DNA of 64,000 bases, from the NCBI RefSeq assembly GCF_036711975.1, contig NC_091973.1, forward strand, positions 19,034,001 to 19,098,000. Direction: 5' to 3'. Each line of letters starts with the position of its first letter. The first letter of the stretch is position 1. Positions 22,085-33,331 of the stretch are shown piece after piece. A program made the translations under genes and the position numbers. The stretch is from Onthophagus taurus (lineage: Eukaryota; Arthropoda; Insecta; Coleoptera; Scarabaeidae). The notes beneath the pieces were generated by a model, which searched no databases, was not told the DNA's origin, and worked only from the letters and a program-made list of their open reading frames with translations.

Positions 22085-23966
22085 TGCATGTGCAGGAGCA
22101 TGGGGAGCACAGGGAGCAACTTCCGCTCCAGAAAAGGCGTTTCTTATCTACTCTCGTTGTTTAAAGCAGTTAGGTTTAGAAAGCTCCGATCCAGTGAATG
22201 CTAACGTTATTAAGAATCATTTCTACATACACAGGAAAAAATATAGAGTAAAAATCAACTCTAAAACATGGTTCAGATCGGTCCAATGTATTTAGAGTTA
22301 TTTTTTTGCACTATATAGTGTAGGTGAATAGATTAAAATTTTACACTAAATAGTGAAAGATGGTGTTTATTAAATAGTGTAAAATCGTTACACTATAACA
22401 GTGTATTATATGTAATCTAACTAGATGTTGTCGTGACTCTAATTACATACATTTCTAATCTAACAGTGTAAAATTAGCACTGTAAATTATTAAAGATTCG
22501 TTCTAATTTTACTCTATTAAGTGACAAAATATCACTAAATAGTGTGTATCTTTCACTTATTAGTGTTAATTTTTAATAGGAAGTATAGAATATTTTTAGG
22601 AAGGTTTTAGGTTTGTAATAAAAATCAAAATTATAAAATATTTGTTTTACTTTTACTTTTTATATTTACTTGTAATATATTGTTATATCTTAAATTTAAA
22701 AAAATTAAGTTATCCTTATATATTCTGTTTATATAACCATACTTAATCCATTTTAAAGTTTCCACCGAGTCACCATGAAAAATGCATCTATTGAGTCTTC
22801 TATAAGTTTTCTGTATGTATATGTAGTTGTACATACTTCCAATCTTCGCAAGGAACTCGTACGTAAAATCTTCCGGAAGTTCCACTAATTTCACAACACG
22901 AATGTTTGGCAAACATAATTAAAATAAAAATAATCGTTCTTTCTTTTTATATCTAGTAAATCAGGTCTCGAGACGGTGTCGAGTTCCGACTCGTTCAGTA
23001 AATGACCGTTAAATTCTAGCTGTATCACACCACATGTTAATCACGTGGTACCGACGAGTAATCCCGAGCAAAATAGTGCGATGCCTACGAAGTACCTGAA
23101 GGAAAAGTACAGTTTACACGTCTTGTGTAAAATTTAATGTTTTATATATTACATAACTTCACTAACATGAGTAAAAAAGAACTCTCCTTTAGAGAACTGT
23201 AAACACTACTCTATTAAGTGAATAATATATGAACTCTATATTAATATTAAATATAGTGTACATTAGAGTTGTTTTTACCATGTGGTATTACAATTTTTAC
23301 TCTAATTCTTTTTACCAACTACTCTAAAATTTTTACACGACACGATTTTTTCCTGTGTAGACGATCTTCTTATTATTCAGTTGAGGAAGTTACGCACATT
23401 ATTGACGGACTATCGCTAACTTTGAATAAGGGCGGTTTCAAGCTGCATAAATGGGTTTCTAACAATGTTACGTTGTGTATCAGATACTAGAGCGGAAGAT
23501 ATAATAGACATGGGACGTAGAGAAAATACGCGTAAGTTAGGTCAGATGTGGGATCCTCAGAAAGATGTCTTTAAATTTAACATTAGCAAAAACACATCTA
23601 TGGTACGGGTACCAAACGATCTATAGATAGCCAAAAGATAGCCCAAATCTTCGATCCGTTAGGGTTATTGACTCCTGTTATCATAACGGCCAAAATTATC
23701 CTACAAAGTATATGGCAGTCGGGGTTAGATTGGGATGCTTCACTTCCAAATCAAATTTACACACGGTGGTGTAAATTTCGTGACATGTTAGTTCTATTAA
23801 ATTTCATTGCAATTCCACGTCATATTTCGTTAAAAAATGCGAATGAATTTAAAATGGATTTTCGAATGCATCAATTAAAGCATACGGAGCTTGTGTTTAC
23901 TTACAAGCTACTAACTCTTATAATAATTGTTCGGTTCAATTAGCATGCGTAAAATCAAGAGCGTGT
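22085..23966 (+). pseudogene. BEL-3: BEL/Pao reverse transcriptase fragment interrupted by a MITE
   Basis: Before the MITE the frame reads GATSAPEKAF, then CLKQLGLESSDPVNANVIKN and HFYI. After it the sequence runs DDLL, SVEEVTHIIDGLSLTLNKGG, FKLHKWVSN, LGQMWDPQKDVFKFN, IAQIFDPLGLLTPVIITAK, ILQSIWQSGLDWDASLP, and a shifted LACVKSRA. This is the palm, thumb and start of RNase H of a BEL/Pao polymerase, more distant from BEL-1 and BEL-2. The catalytic YIDD is split exactly by the TA-flanked insertion at 22239-23357. Stops and shifts after 23490 show old decay. It ends at 23966 where unrelated TGTTACG sequence begins. Confidence 0.75.
22239..23357. mobile_element. TA-flanked non-autonomous DNA transposon (MITE-like) inside BEL-3
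   Basis: The terminal inverted repeat cacaggaaaaaat begins at 22239 and recurs inverted at 23345-23357 (attttttcctgtg). TA flanks both sides (22237-22238, 23358-23359). Removing the element and one TA gives ttctacatagacgatctt, which restores BEL F-Y-I-D-D-L. Inside are many short copies of a cactaaatagtg type palindrome near both ends. A 93-codon minus-strand frame (22912-22631) shows no domain I recognise. I see no transposase. Confidence 0.85.
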
Positions 23967-25017
23967 TACGTCCCATTTTTGTTTTCTTTCTTTTCTTTTT
24001 TCGTATTTTGTTGTTGTTTTATTTTGTTTCAGCGGCGAAGTTGGAGTTCGATTCCTGTTTATTTTTTTTTCCTTTCCCTTAGTTTCTACCCTGATTTTTA
24101 GATGACACTTTCTTTAATATTATTTTTCCTCACTACTTTTTTTTTGAAACTTTAAATTAATTTTACAACTTAATACAGTTCAATTTTTTTATGCTATCTT
24201 ATATTAATTATTTCGGTTTGGGTTATTTTTTTTAAAGTTAATATTTCAAAGTTTATGAGTGCGCAGGCGAATTTTTTTTTGCGATAATTTCGGGGTTTAC
24301 GGAAATTCGAATTTTGATTTGCTCTCTTTTGCGTCGTACTCTCGAACAGTAAAGTCGCTTTTGAAGATTTATTGTCGATTGATAAGTAATTTTGGTTCTT
24401 CGGACATTTTGGAAATTTTGGAAATCGATATCCGTTGTTACGGGATTAATCATTAGAGACTTATTTATTTTCAACGGTATTTTTGGAAAACGTTGATTTT
24501 CGATTTATTCGGATCTTTTATTATTTTCGAGAGATTTTCATCCTATCGGCGACAGGTCTCCACTATGTGAGGTAGGCTTAACTTAATAGCACATTTTATA
24601 AAATTGTTTAAAAAAAAAATTAATTCCCGAAAATTTATAATTTAAACTTAAAATTTATCCTTTTTTTCCCTTTAGACCTTTTATTCTGGGGCTATTATTT
24701 GAAAATTCCAAGATTTCCTTAATAAAGGTTTTTCCCGTGTAACCCCCATCGGACTCGACAACGCTGCTGAATCAATGACGTGGTTGGAAGCCGTGGTGCC
24801 TCCGGAAGGATTCTGCATTTAGAAAAAAATATAAAGTCCGACACGGTATTTATTATTTTATTTTTGTTTTATTGTGTTCTTGGAACAATTAAGTTCCATT
24901 TAAAGAGTTTATTCAAACTCTTATTTTGTTTCGTTTAAAATCCTAAAAGAGAATAATTTGATTAGTATTTTTTTGTAATCTTGGCAAGTAGCGTCTTCAA
25001 CGCCTTACCTTATATTG
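23967..25017 (+). other. Possible LTR-derived sequence, no gene
   Basis: Sequence starting TGTTACGTCCCATT interrupts BEL-3 and is T-rich, without coding frames. It contains AATAAA signals (about 24722) and a GC-richer patch (24745-24800). The TG start at a clean junction suggests an LTR, but I find neither a matching end, a TSD nor a second copy in the window. Treat it as unassigned. Confidence 0.2.
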
Positions 25018-25342
25018 TAGTTAATTTACTGGTGTGAAGTTATCCATAAATCCCAGCAATAAACTTAAAACATTAATAATTCCGTAACCAATACGATTTG
25101 GATAACCAAATTTCACACACAGGTCACTCTTACCCTCAAGAACAGCTAACCACCCCCATTTGGTAAAAAAAAAATTTTTCAACCCTCACCCCCAAAAAAG
25201 GGATGTTTTCGCCCTGATGGGCACCTTCAAATTAAACGAAATTCTACCACATAATAGAACACACTTCTAAGTATTTTTATCAATTTTCAAAACACCGTAA
25301 GTCCTAACGGTTTTCGAGAAAAAAATCAGTATTGTAAACCGC

Positions 25343-26060
25343 GGCGCGGACTTTGGGGGTGAATTTGACCCCGTTGGGCACCTCCAAAATTGATGAAATT
25401 TTAGGATGATTTAGAGGATGCCTTTAGCAATTGAAATCAACCATCCAAACACCGTAAGGTATAACGGTTTCCGAAAAAAAAAAATTTGTTATTAGACACT
25501 ATAGGTATACAGCGCGGCGCGGACTTTGGGGGTGAATTTGACCCCGTTGGGCACCTCCAAAATTGATCAAATTTTAGGATGATTTAGAGGATGCCTTTAG
25601 CAATTGAAATCAACCATCCAAACACCGTAAGGTATAACGGTTTCCGAGAAAAAAAAATTGTTATTAGAGACTATAGGTATACAGCGCGGCGCGGACTTTG
25701 GGGGTGAATTTGACCCCGTTGGGCACCTCCAAAATTGATGAAATTTTAGGATGATTTAGAGGATGCCTTTAGCGATTTAAATCGACCATCCAAACACCGT
25801 AAGGTATAATGGTTTCCGAAAAAAAAAATTTGTTATTAGACACTATAGGTATACAGCGCGGCGCGGATTTTGGGGGTGAATTTGACCCCGTTGGGCACCT
25901 CCAAAATTGATCAAATTTTAGGATGATTTAGAGGATGCCTTTAGCAATTTAAATCGACCATCCAAACACCGTAAGGTATAACGGTTTCCGAGAAAAAAAA
26001 TTTGTTATTAGACACTATTGGTACACAACGCGGCGCTGGCGCGGCGGGAATTGATGAAAT
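25343..26060. repeat. 172-bp subterminal tandem repeats of the foldback element
   Basis: Units beginning near gcggcgcggactttggg occur at about 25343, 25515, 25687 and 25859, with a degenerate fifth at about 26028. Each holds tttgaccccgttgggcacc, ttaggatgatttagaggat and accgtaaggtataacgg. Inverted counterparts lie at about 27355-27600. Confidence 0.9.
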
Positions 26061-26553
26061 TTTAGGATGATTTAAAGGATGCCTTTAGCGATTTAAATCG
26101 ACCGTCAAAACACCGACCACGGCTTCAAAGAAACAATTTCGTTATTAAATTGTACACGTATGTAGAGCAGATAGTAGGTGCCTTTAGCGATTTTAATAGA
26201 TTATAAAAACTGCGAAACTCTTAATATTTCATGGAAATAATAAATTTTGTTAAGAAAGGCATTTTGTAGTTTTATGGGCTTTTAGTCGTTACTGGCAAAG
26301 GGTAAGAACTCTGCCACGTGCAGTTACAAAAGGCGCAGGTATTAAGGAAAAAATATGTCCATATTTTTTGCATTATAAGTGCATTCCGGGAAAATAGTTG
26401 CCGACTTATTCGGTGTTGTTTTAGAGCGTCATACACATTTTTTAGATTTTGCCAGAAGGGTGAGGAGTAAACTTATAATATATAAAGATTCCTCAGCTAT
26501 TGCAGAGATCAGCTGTTCTAGTTATCTCTTGTTAAAACCAGTGACCAGTGAAG

Positions 26554-27304
26554 ATGTCGACGAAATTACTGTTATTGGGCGATAGTAATTTTTGCCGAAT
26601 GCTACATACTAGAAGTAACTACAAAGTAAGTATTTGTTCTAACAGATGTGAAATTAATTCCTACTAATGGTATATATTTTAGGACGACAATCAAAACAGT
26701 CAAGCAACGGAAAATATTTCCTCGACTTAGCAGTAGGCGGTCAAACAATACTAAAACTTTTGCGGCGCGCAAAATGTATTCCAAAAACATGTTCCCCTTG
26801 GTTTTGTGGAGATATTGTTGAACGACATATCGTTATAATGATAGGAACTAACGATATACTCCACAAAACATCACCATCCCAACTGAAGTCCCAATATTCT
26901 CACCTTCTTTCTTTCCTTAAATCCTAAAGGAATACAAATTTGCACAATTCCTCCCTGCAAAAACTTCGAGTCTGTGAACGTAAGATATTATAACTTCTAT
27001 GTCATGCTATAAATAAATACTCTCCATGCCTTTATAGGAAATCAATCATTACATTCGACGGTTTTGTGCTGAAAAGCAAATCAATTGTACCGACATTGAA
27101 GCAATTGTTAACAGAACCATGATGGAAGGGTAACAAAACGTAAAAATGTTTCTTTTCTTATGTATTTAATACAAATTTCTACACAGGGATGGCATTTACT
27201 TAAATGAACAAGGGTTGGAAACGGTCTGGAACGCGGTACCAAGTAATTATAATCATATTCTCAATCCATTACACAATTTAATTATAAGTAAAACAGACCA
27301 TTAA
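26554..27304 (+). pseudogene. Four-exon SGNH-hydrolase-like gene carried by the foldback element
   Basis: Proposed exons are 26554-26625, 26683-26979, 27038-27129 and 27187-27304, all with GT...AG borders (first donor GTAAGT). Exon 1 starts MSTKLLLLGDSNFCRM, the block I GDS motif. Exon 2 carries LDLAVGGQTI (block II Gly) and IVIMIGTNDILH (block III GxND), then ICTIPPCKNFESVN. Exon 3 reads INHYIRRFCAEKQIN. Exon 4 joins in frame as MEGDGIYLNEQGLETVW, where the block V DxxH has Tyr instead of the catalytic His. The middle of exon 2 lies in another frame from both its ends, implying two compensating indels. SGNH enzymes are esterases or lipases. This copy is probably inactive. The introns argue against a LINE ORF1 esterase. 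Confidence 0.6.
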
Positions 27305-27349
27305 TATAATAAATTTCTTTCTCTATCAAAAGTTTTTTTTCTATCAAAA

Positions 27350-27917
27350 GTCCACCCTCCAAATCATCCTAAAATTTCATCAATTTTGGAGGTGCCCAAC
27401 GGGGTCAAATTCACCCCCAAAGTCCGCGCCGCGCTGTATACCTATAGTGTCTAATAACAAATTTTTTTTTTCGGAAACCGTTATACCTTACGGTGTTTGG
27501 ATGGTTGATTTCAATTGCTAAAGGCATCCTCTAAATCATCCAAAAATTTCATCAATTTTGGAGGTGCCCAACGGGGTCAAATTCACCCCTAAAGTCCCAT
27601 CCGCGGTTTATAATACTGATTTTTTTTCTCGAAAACCGTTAGGGCTTACGGTGTTTTGAAAATTGATAAATATACTTAGAAGTGTGTTCTATTATGTGGT
27701 AGAATTTCGTTTAATTCGAAGGTGCCCATTAGGGCGAGAACATCCCTTTTTCGGGGGTGAGGGTGGAAAAATTTTTTTTTTACCAAATGGGGGTGGTTAG
27801 CTGTTCTTGAGGGTAACAGTGACCTGTGTGTGAAATTTGGTTACCCAAATCGTATTGGTTACGGAATTATTAATGTTTTAAGTTTATTGCTGGGATTTAT
27901 GGATAACTTCACACCAG
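27350..27917. repeat. Right inverted arm of the foldback element
   Basis: It is the reverse complement of the outer left arm, including the ccaaatgggggtggttagct and ggtgcccattagggcgagaa segments, plus about two of the 172-bp units. It ends cttcacaccag at 27917. Confidence 0.85.
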
Positions 27918-27945
27918 TAGTTAATTTAGGTATTATTTTGAAAGT

Positions 27946-28216
27946 AGTATAGAAACGCCGATTCTAGATAGGAAGTTGCACCACCGCACCACCGTGACGT
28001 CATCAATCCAATGTAAAAGGATAGGGAAGGGTACCAACCTATGGCTGTGGTGAAAAAAAAAATAGGTTGGTATTGGAAAAGTAACTAGATCTGGTGACTT
28101 TAAAAAAAAAGTAACGCGCCACCTAGTGGTTGGTAGTGGAACTAAACCACTACCGACAAGGTAGACTGTTACTTTTTTTAATAAGTGACCAGATCTAGTT
28201 ACCAACTTATTTTTTT
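27946..28216. mobile_element. Left half of a foldback MITE (family also at 52559-53010)
   Basis: The block from agtagtatagaaacgccg to ctagttaccaactta matches 52559-52900. It contains an inner palindrome (agtaactagatctggtgac against gtgaccagatctagttac). The outer right terminal repeat is missing, so the copy is truncated. Confidence 0.7.
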
Positions 28217-28220
28217 GGCA

Positions 28221-28376
28221 TAATTAAAGAACCGTCAATATCCTTAAAAATCGACGATTTTTTTTAATCGTTGTGAAATTGCGTGAATAATACGCTGAAT
28301 ATAAAAAAAAATATCGGAAAAGTGTCAAACTTACCGAAAAATGACTTTAAAGTTTCGCTGTGACGTCACGTTTTGT
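28221..28376 (+). repeat. Dispersed repeat D, copy 1
   Basis: A block of about 155 bp, from taattaaagaaccgtcaat through atccttaaaaatcgacg to gctgtgacgtcacg. Other copies: 33332-33499 (inverted), 35662-35829 (inverted) and 38263-38416 (same strand, diverged). Each carries a TGACGTCA-type palindrome near one end. Confidence 0.8.
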
Positions 28377-28424
28377 GACGTCATCAGCCATGCTAACCAC
28401 ATCTCTCGGCATCAACAATGGTAT

Positions 28425-30763
28425 AAGCAATCGATTATAAGCTTTCGATTATATTGCCTACGGTGGACAGGGTGGTGATTCTTGGGGATTTTAATATCGA
28501 CATGTTGACCGTGACCACCCATAAGTCCCTAGCACTACAAGATTTACTTGATTCTACGGGCTTGTATCAAGTCATTGAGGGACCAACACGAGTAACCCAA
28601 TCATCGTCTACTTTGATTGATCTGATACTGGTATCTGACCGCAGCATGGTCAGTGAGGTGGGTGTCGCAGACGGGGGAAGTATGTCAGATCATGATATAA
28701 TATACTGCAATCTAAAATTTAAAACCCCACCTCATCCGCCTCTGATTAGAACCTTTCGCTCTTTCAAATATTTTCAATACGATCACTTCGCTGATGATCT
28801 GTATAGAATACCATTTTTTCACATTTTTGATATTCCCGACGGGGACTCTAAGGTAAATTTTTTCAATAACGCCCTATGTAGTGTTCTAGAGGTACATTGT
28901 CCACTGAAAACCTGCAGTTTTGTAAGACCTCAGTCGCCATGGATCACTGATACAATCAAGTCTATGCAAAAAATTCGACACAGGGCATATCGGGAATTTA
29001 AAGCAACAAAGCTACCGCAAAAATGGACCTTTTATAAAACAATGAGACGAATTGTTATGGAAGCTATCCGTACAGAGCGCAGAGTATATCTTGAACTTCA
29101 AATTAAAAGCGCGAATAATAAATGGACAGCATTGAGAAAAGCGGGTTTGTTTAGTAAGAAGCAAATGTCAGTACCGGGGCACCTTAAAAATCTAAACCAG
29201 TTGAATGCGCACTTTGTCGGTGTGGGTATATCGGGGTATGATGCTGACCTTTACAATTATTATCTTAATAATACACTATATAGTAAGGTTTTTGAATTTG
29301 CTGAAAGTGCTGAAGCCAATGTTGAGGCAACTATTAACGCAATAAACAGTAATGCTATGGGCTATGACAGCTTAAATATAAAAATTATTAAATTGTGTTG
29401 CCCCCATATTATACCATATGTTAGGCATATTGTAAATCATGTCATAGAGACTAGTTCCTTCCCGGCTTCGTGGAAGATATCGTTGCTAAACCCTCTCCCT
29501 AAAATTAATAATCCTCAAAGGCTGTCTGACTTAAGACCAATAAGCATATTGCCGGTTCTCTCAAAGGTCATGGAGAAGATTTTATTTGAAGAACTTAGCA
29601 AATATATTGTAAACAACAGCATTCTGCCGGACCGACAATCTGGTTTTAGCCCTGAGTTCAGTTGCGCGACCGCGCTGGTTGACGTTGTGGATGACATTGT
29701 GGGAGCGATGGATAGCGATAAAATTACCGTTCTTTGTCTGCTTGATTACTCGAAGGCCTTCGACACTTTGAACCATAAAATCTTGCTGTCCAAACTGCAC
29801 CATATAGGGTTAAAGTACAAGTCAGTTAATTTACTGGGGAGTTTTTTGGATAATAGGGTGCAACGTGTGAGTGGGGATGGTCGGGTGTCGGAGGCAATGA
29901 CGGTATCGACAGGTATCCCACAGGGATCGGTTCTCTCCCCGCTCCTTTTCTCAATATACACTAGCGATTTTCACAAGCATGTATCTTTTTGTAATATGCA
30001 CCAATATGCCGATGACACTCAGCTTTATGGGTCTTTTGGCGAGGGTGAGGTGGAGGAGGCCTGCAGGCGGATAAGTGCTGACCTAGATAATCTTGTGGAT
30101 GTGTCTTGTCGTCATAATTTATTAATTAACTCAGCAAAAACCGATGTTATTGTTTTTGGCCCGAAAAAACTTAGGGAAAGAATTAAACCCAAACTTGACA
30201 TACGCATAGGAAACCAACAATTAACGTGCAAAGATTCAGTTAAAAGTTTGGGAATAATTATTGATGATAATCTAACTTTCAATGAGTATATTAATAAAAA
30301 GATCCGGGCGGCATACTGTCAATTAAAATCCATTTATAACGCGCGTCATTTCCTAACCGGTAGCAGTAAACGTTTACTTTGTGAGAGCCTGGTGTTATCG
30401 GGTTTTAACTATGGGGACATGTTGTACTCCTCTTTCCTATCTAAACGTATAGCTCAAAAAATACAAAAAGTACAAAATTCATGTCTGCGACTAATTTTTG
30501 GTATAAGGCGACGAGAGCACATTAGTCACAAGTTGATTGAAATAAGCTGGTTAAATATGATCAACCGCAGAAAATTACATTGCGCAACAGCTTATTTCAA
30601 TATTATAACGACAGGTCGACCACCCTACCTTCGCCGGAAGATACGGTACAGGACGGACGTGCACACCCTCAATATTACGTTTAAGGGAACTCTCACACCA
30701 CCCATTCACAAACGTCAATTTTTAAAAAAAATGCTATTCTTACCAAATTTCAAAACTGGTTAA
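28425..30763 (+). CDS. LINE-2: 5'-truncated CR1/Jockey-type endonuclease/reverse transcriptase, intact RT
   Basis: Homology begins inside the endonuclease (AIDYKLSIILPTVDRVV), the first ATG is at 28454, and the frame runs 769 codons without a break. The end of the endonuclease is present, with VILGDFNIDML, STLIDLILVS and the SDHDIIY box. The full reverse transcriptase follows: LRPISILPVLSKVMEKIL, RQSGFSPEFSCATALVD, CLLDYSKAFDTLNHKIL, TGIPQGSVLSPLLFSIY and the catalytic HQYADDTQLYG near 30003. The thumb and C-terminal region end in LPNFKTG. No RNase H or ORF1 is present. The missing 5' half means this copy cannot move by itself, but its polymerase looks intact and recent. A central slice is duplicated at 33860-35040. 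Confidence 0.9.
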
Positions 30764-31491
30764 CGAGATTTCTGGATCTGTAGGACTGTGCACGTCCGTT
30801 GCATTACTTAAACGTCGATATAGGGCAGCCTTGTTTTCGGCTCAATATAGATAATAGTAACGGATATTATATTGATTCTTGAAATAATTATTAAAGCCAC
30901 TTCAAAAAATAGGGGGTGGGGTGCATTTTTATGGTTATGGGTAGAATGTAAAGGGGTAGGTATGATGTTCATGGGATCCAGAGTTATTGCGATAACAGAA
31001 TGACATCTTGTTTTGTTATCCTCGTTTAACCTGGGGGTATATTTTGGGTTGGTTGTTATACAGAATCTATAGATTAATAGGGACGGGGGGTAAAGGGATT
31101 TGAAGGGATAAAAGGATAATAAAGGATAGTTTAGAAAGGTGGGAGAGAGGGGGACTATTATCAAAATATGAATCGACATCGAATCTCACTATATTACCAA
31201 ACAGGAAAAATAAAATATCCCCAAACAAATAACATGTAATCTCAAATTAACTTTGACAACGAATTCCATGACACATCACGTATCTAAACAATTTTAATCC
31301 TCTTCAATCATACTTAATAGATATCATCTATATAGTTTAACAATAGAAATAAAGAAGGAATTACCAAATGAATCAAGCTAAAGTATATTTTTGTAACAAA
31401 TTGACGTAAGTTTTATTATATTAATATAAAAGTTCACATTAGCATGCTAATCTAAGATTTGCTTAAGAAAATTTATATCAATGTAGATAAC
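30764..31491 (+). other. LINE-2 3' untranslated sequence and AT-rich spacer
   Basis: No supported gene. The LINE tail boundary is not sharp and I see no clear poly(A) or TSD. Confidence 0.4.
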
Positions 31492-31533
31492 TCTCCTGAA
31501 GATGCTATGTAAATATAGCGAAACCGGTTGAGA
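31492..31533 (+). ncRNA. Hammerhead-ribozyme-like motif 1
   Basis: Parts in order: stem I strand tctc (31492-31495), CTGAAGA core, one extra T, stem II GCTAT/ATAGC (31504-31519), GAAA core, self-complementary CCGG, TT, and stem I return gaga (31530-31533). This is the order of a type I hammerhead with a minimal stem III. It has a one-base insertion between the CUGANGA box and stem II. Two other copies in the window keep the architecture with different stem sequences. Confidence 0.55.
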
Positions 31534-31741
31534 AAAAACAATAAATAAAATCCATTAAAGTGCAAAAAACGAAGTTTTAATTTATACACATACAATGGAA
31601 AGAAAATCACCTAAAAATATAAATAAAAAAAATAATAAAATTTAAAAAAAAATAAATAAATAAAAATAATAATAATGTTGTTTTGTTTTTTTTTTAAAAG
31701 ATACAATTTTGGGAATACCGGCAAAGGCCGCTTAGCTCTGT

Positions 31742-31782
31742 ACCACCCCTTCTGTATTGTTTTGCATTAAAGAAGGGGTGGT
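31742..31782. other. Perfect 12-bp inverted repeat upstream of the Merlin gene
   Basis: accaccccttct at 31742-31753 pairs with agaaggggtggt at 31771-31782 across a 17-base loop. Its role is unknown. It lies about 75 bp upstream of the proposed transposase start and could be a regulatory hairpin or a small element. Confidence 0.6.
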
Positions 31783-31855
31783 GGAAAAACCTAATTATTT
31801 TTGGGTACTATATATAAACAGTTTTTCCTTTTTTAAATTTACTTATGTTTTTAAC

Positions 31856-32660
31856 ATGGCTGAGGTAAGTTGAATATTTAGACCATAATATTAAATATAA
31901 ATTGCTATTTTTTATTATTTTTTAATTTATTTTTTATCAATGTTCTTGCTGCGTCAGTGTGGAGAGAAGTTACTTAACAGCTTGAGGGAATGGGGTTTCA
32001 TTCCAAAAGAAGGCGACTACAAATGTCCAAAATGCGAGGAGCCGCTAGTTCTGCAACAAAATAGCCGATCCAGAGATGGCTATATGTAGGCCTGTAATGG
32101 TCGTGTTTTCATTCAGGAAAAAAAGAAGCAGGTAAGACTGTATCGTTTCGTACCGGCACGTATTTTGCAAACTCTAAATTAGAAATTTCTCAAATTTTAG
32201 GGTTCGCGTCTTTATGGGTAGATAAGGTTTGTCTGAAAGTCATCGCGAAACTCACGCAAATGTCCCTGCAATCTGCGGTCGACTAGGCATCGTTCTGTCA
32301 CGAGGCTGTATTAGACAAATTCCTATTGCATCCGGATATGTTAGGCGGTCCGGATTCTGTCGTCGAGATAGACGAGAGTAAATTTGGCCGACGTAAATAT
32401 CATCGTGGACACCGCGTCGAAGGGCAATGGGTGTTTGGTGGATACGAACGTGGCACAGGGCGTGTGTTTATGGAGGTCGTAGAAAACAGAACGGCGGACA
32501 TCTTCTACCAATCATTCAAAAATGGATTCGTCCAGGGACTACCATTATTTCGGATTATTGGAAGTCGTATGACTGTTTGGAGAGAGAAGGATACATACAC
32601 TTAAAGGTTAACCCACTGGATAATATACTGATTTATTTCAGAATTTTGTGTAGAAATTAG
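31856..32660 (+). pseudogene. Merlin (ISXO2/IS1016-like) transposase, decayed and truncated
   Basis: A TATATATAA box (about 31808) precedes ATGGCTGAG and a GTAAGT donor at 31865. A second exon after ctgcgtcag has LREWGFIPKEGDYKCPKCEEP, a Cys-pair zinc ribbon. A third piece reads FANSKLEISQILGFASLWVD and has a stop inside SAVD. The catalytic domain starts at 32326: VVEIDESKFGRRKYHRGHRV (first Asp) and EGQWVFGGYERGTGR. After a frame shift it continues WIRPGTTIISDYWKSYDCLE (second Asp) and GYIHLKVN. These are ISXO2/DDE_Tnp_IS1595 motifs, the Merlin superfamily. The domain stops before the third acid, where 170-bp tandem repeats begin. Confidence 0.8.
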
Positions 32661-33040
32661 ATGTTGAATTAAGTTAATTTACGTTTAAACCAGTGAGAAT
32701 TTTCCAAATGTCGGATTAGACATGGAGAAGGGTGTGGACCAAATATTAGTATGGTTTTGTTGAAAAAAAAACGTTACATTCGGATCCACCTAATATACTG
32801 ATTTATTTCAGAATTTTGTGTAGAAATTAGATGTTGAATTAGGTTAATTTACGTTTAAACTAGTGACAATTTCCCAAATGTCGGATTAGATATGGAGAAG
32901 GGTGTGGGTCAAATATTGGTATGGTCTTTTTGAAAAAAAAACGTTACATTCGGATCCACCTAATATACTGATTTATTTTCGAATTTTGTGTAGAAATTAG
33001 ATTTTGAGTTAAGTTAATTTATATAGGAATTAGAATTTGA
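32621..33040. repeat. 170-bp tandem repeat, about 2.5 units
   Basis: taatatactgatttattt recurs at 32621, 32791 and 32961. Units share gtagaaattagatgttga, tcggattagacatgg and the cggatccacc end. The block directly follows the truncated Merlin transposase and forms part of the duplicated segment A, so it appears again from 35121. Confidence 0.9.
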
Positions 33041-33331
33041 GATCGAGATTCTTAAATGTCGGGTTGGGTTCGGGGTAGGGGAGGGTTGTAAAAGAAACAG
33101 ATCCACACGAGCAAGTATATGGTAAAGAAGGACGTTTTAGTCGTTGTTCGTCGAAAACCGAAGTAACAAGGGTATTTCACCCGAAACAAGTTGTTAATTC
33201 TTTCATTAAATTTGACAAAATGATTTAATTTTTACTTACTTCATTCGTGTTGTGTGCATGTATGCGGAAGAAACATTGTCTTGGACCAGTGTTAATCGTA
33301 CTATTGTGAAAAATACGGCGTAAGTAAGCTT

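Larger units (their letters stand above)
25029..27917. mobile_element. Foldback/Mutator-like element with long inverted arms and 11-bp TSD
   Basis: The left end ctggtgtgaagttatccat is repeated inverted at the right end (27899-27917). The two arms stay nearly identical for at least 300 bp and contain 172-bp tandem units. A perfect 11-bp TSD, tagttaattta, flanks it at 25018-25028 and 27918-27928. Nine to eleven bp duplications and long inverted repeats with inner tandem units are typical of Mutator-like and Foldback transposons. The arms are unequal: about five tandem units on the left and about two on the right. The core carries the SGNH-like gene and no transposase. Confidence 0.85.

Noticed and set aside
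25343..26060. Regularly spaced repeats that could suggest a CRISPR-like array
   Set aside because: Units of 172 bp are contiguous, in a eukaryotic foldback transposon arm, with inverted copies on the other side; no short repeat/unique spacer pattern.
26379..26585. 68-codon frame just upstream of the SGNH exon 1
   Set aside because: It overlaps the proposed start in another frame, shows no motif and is probably leader sequence.
29515..29961. Minus-strand ORFs repeated at 34072-34518
   Set aside because: Antisense shadows of the LINE-2 reverse transcriptase; duplicated only because the sense sequence is.
30808..31179. 123-codon minus-strand ORF downstream of LINE-2
   Set aside because: Pro/Ile/His-rich with no motif, in the LINE 3' untranslated region; probably chance.
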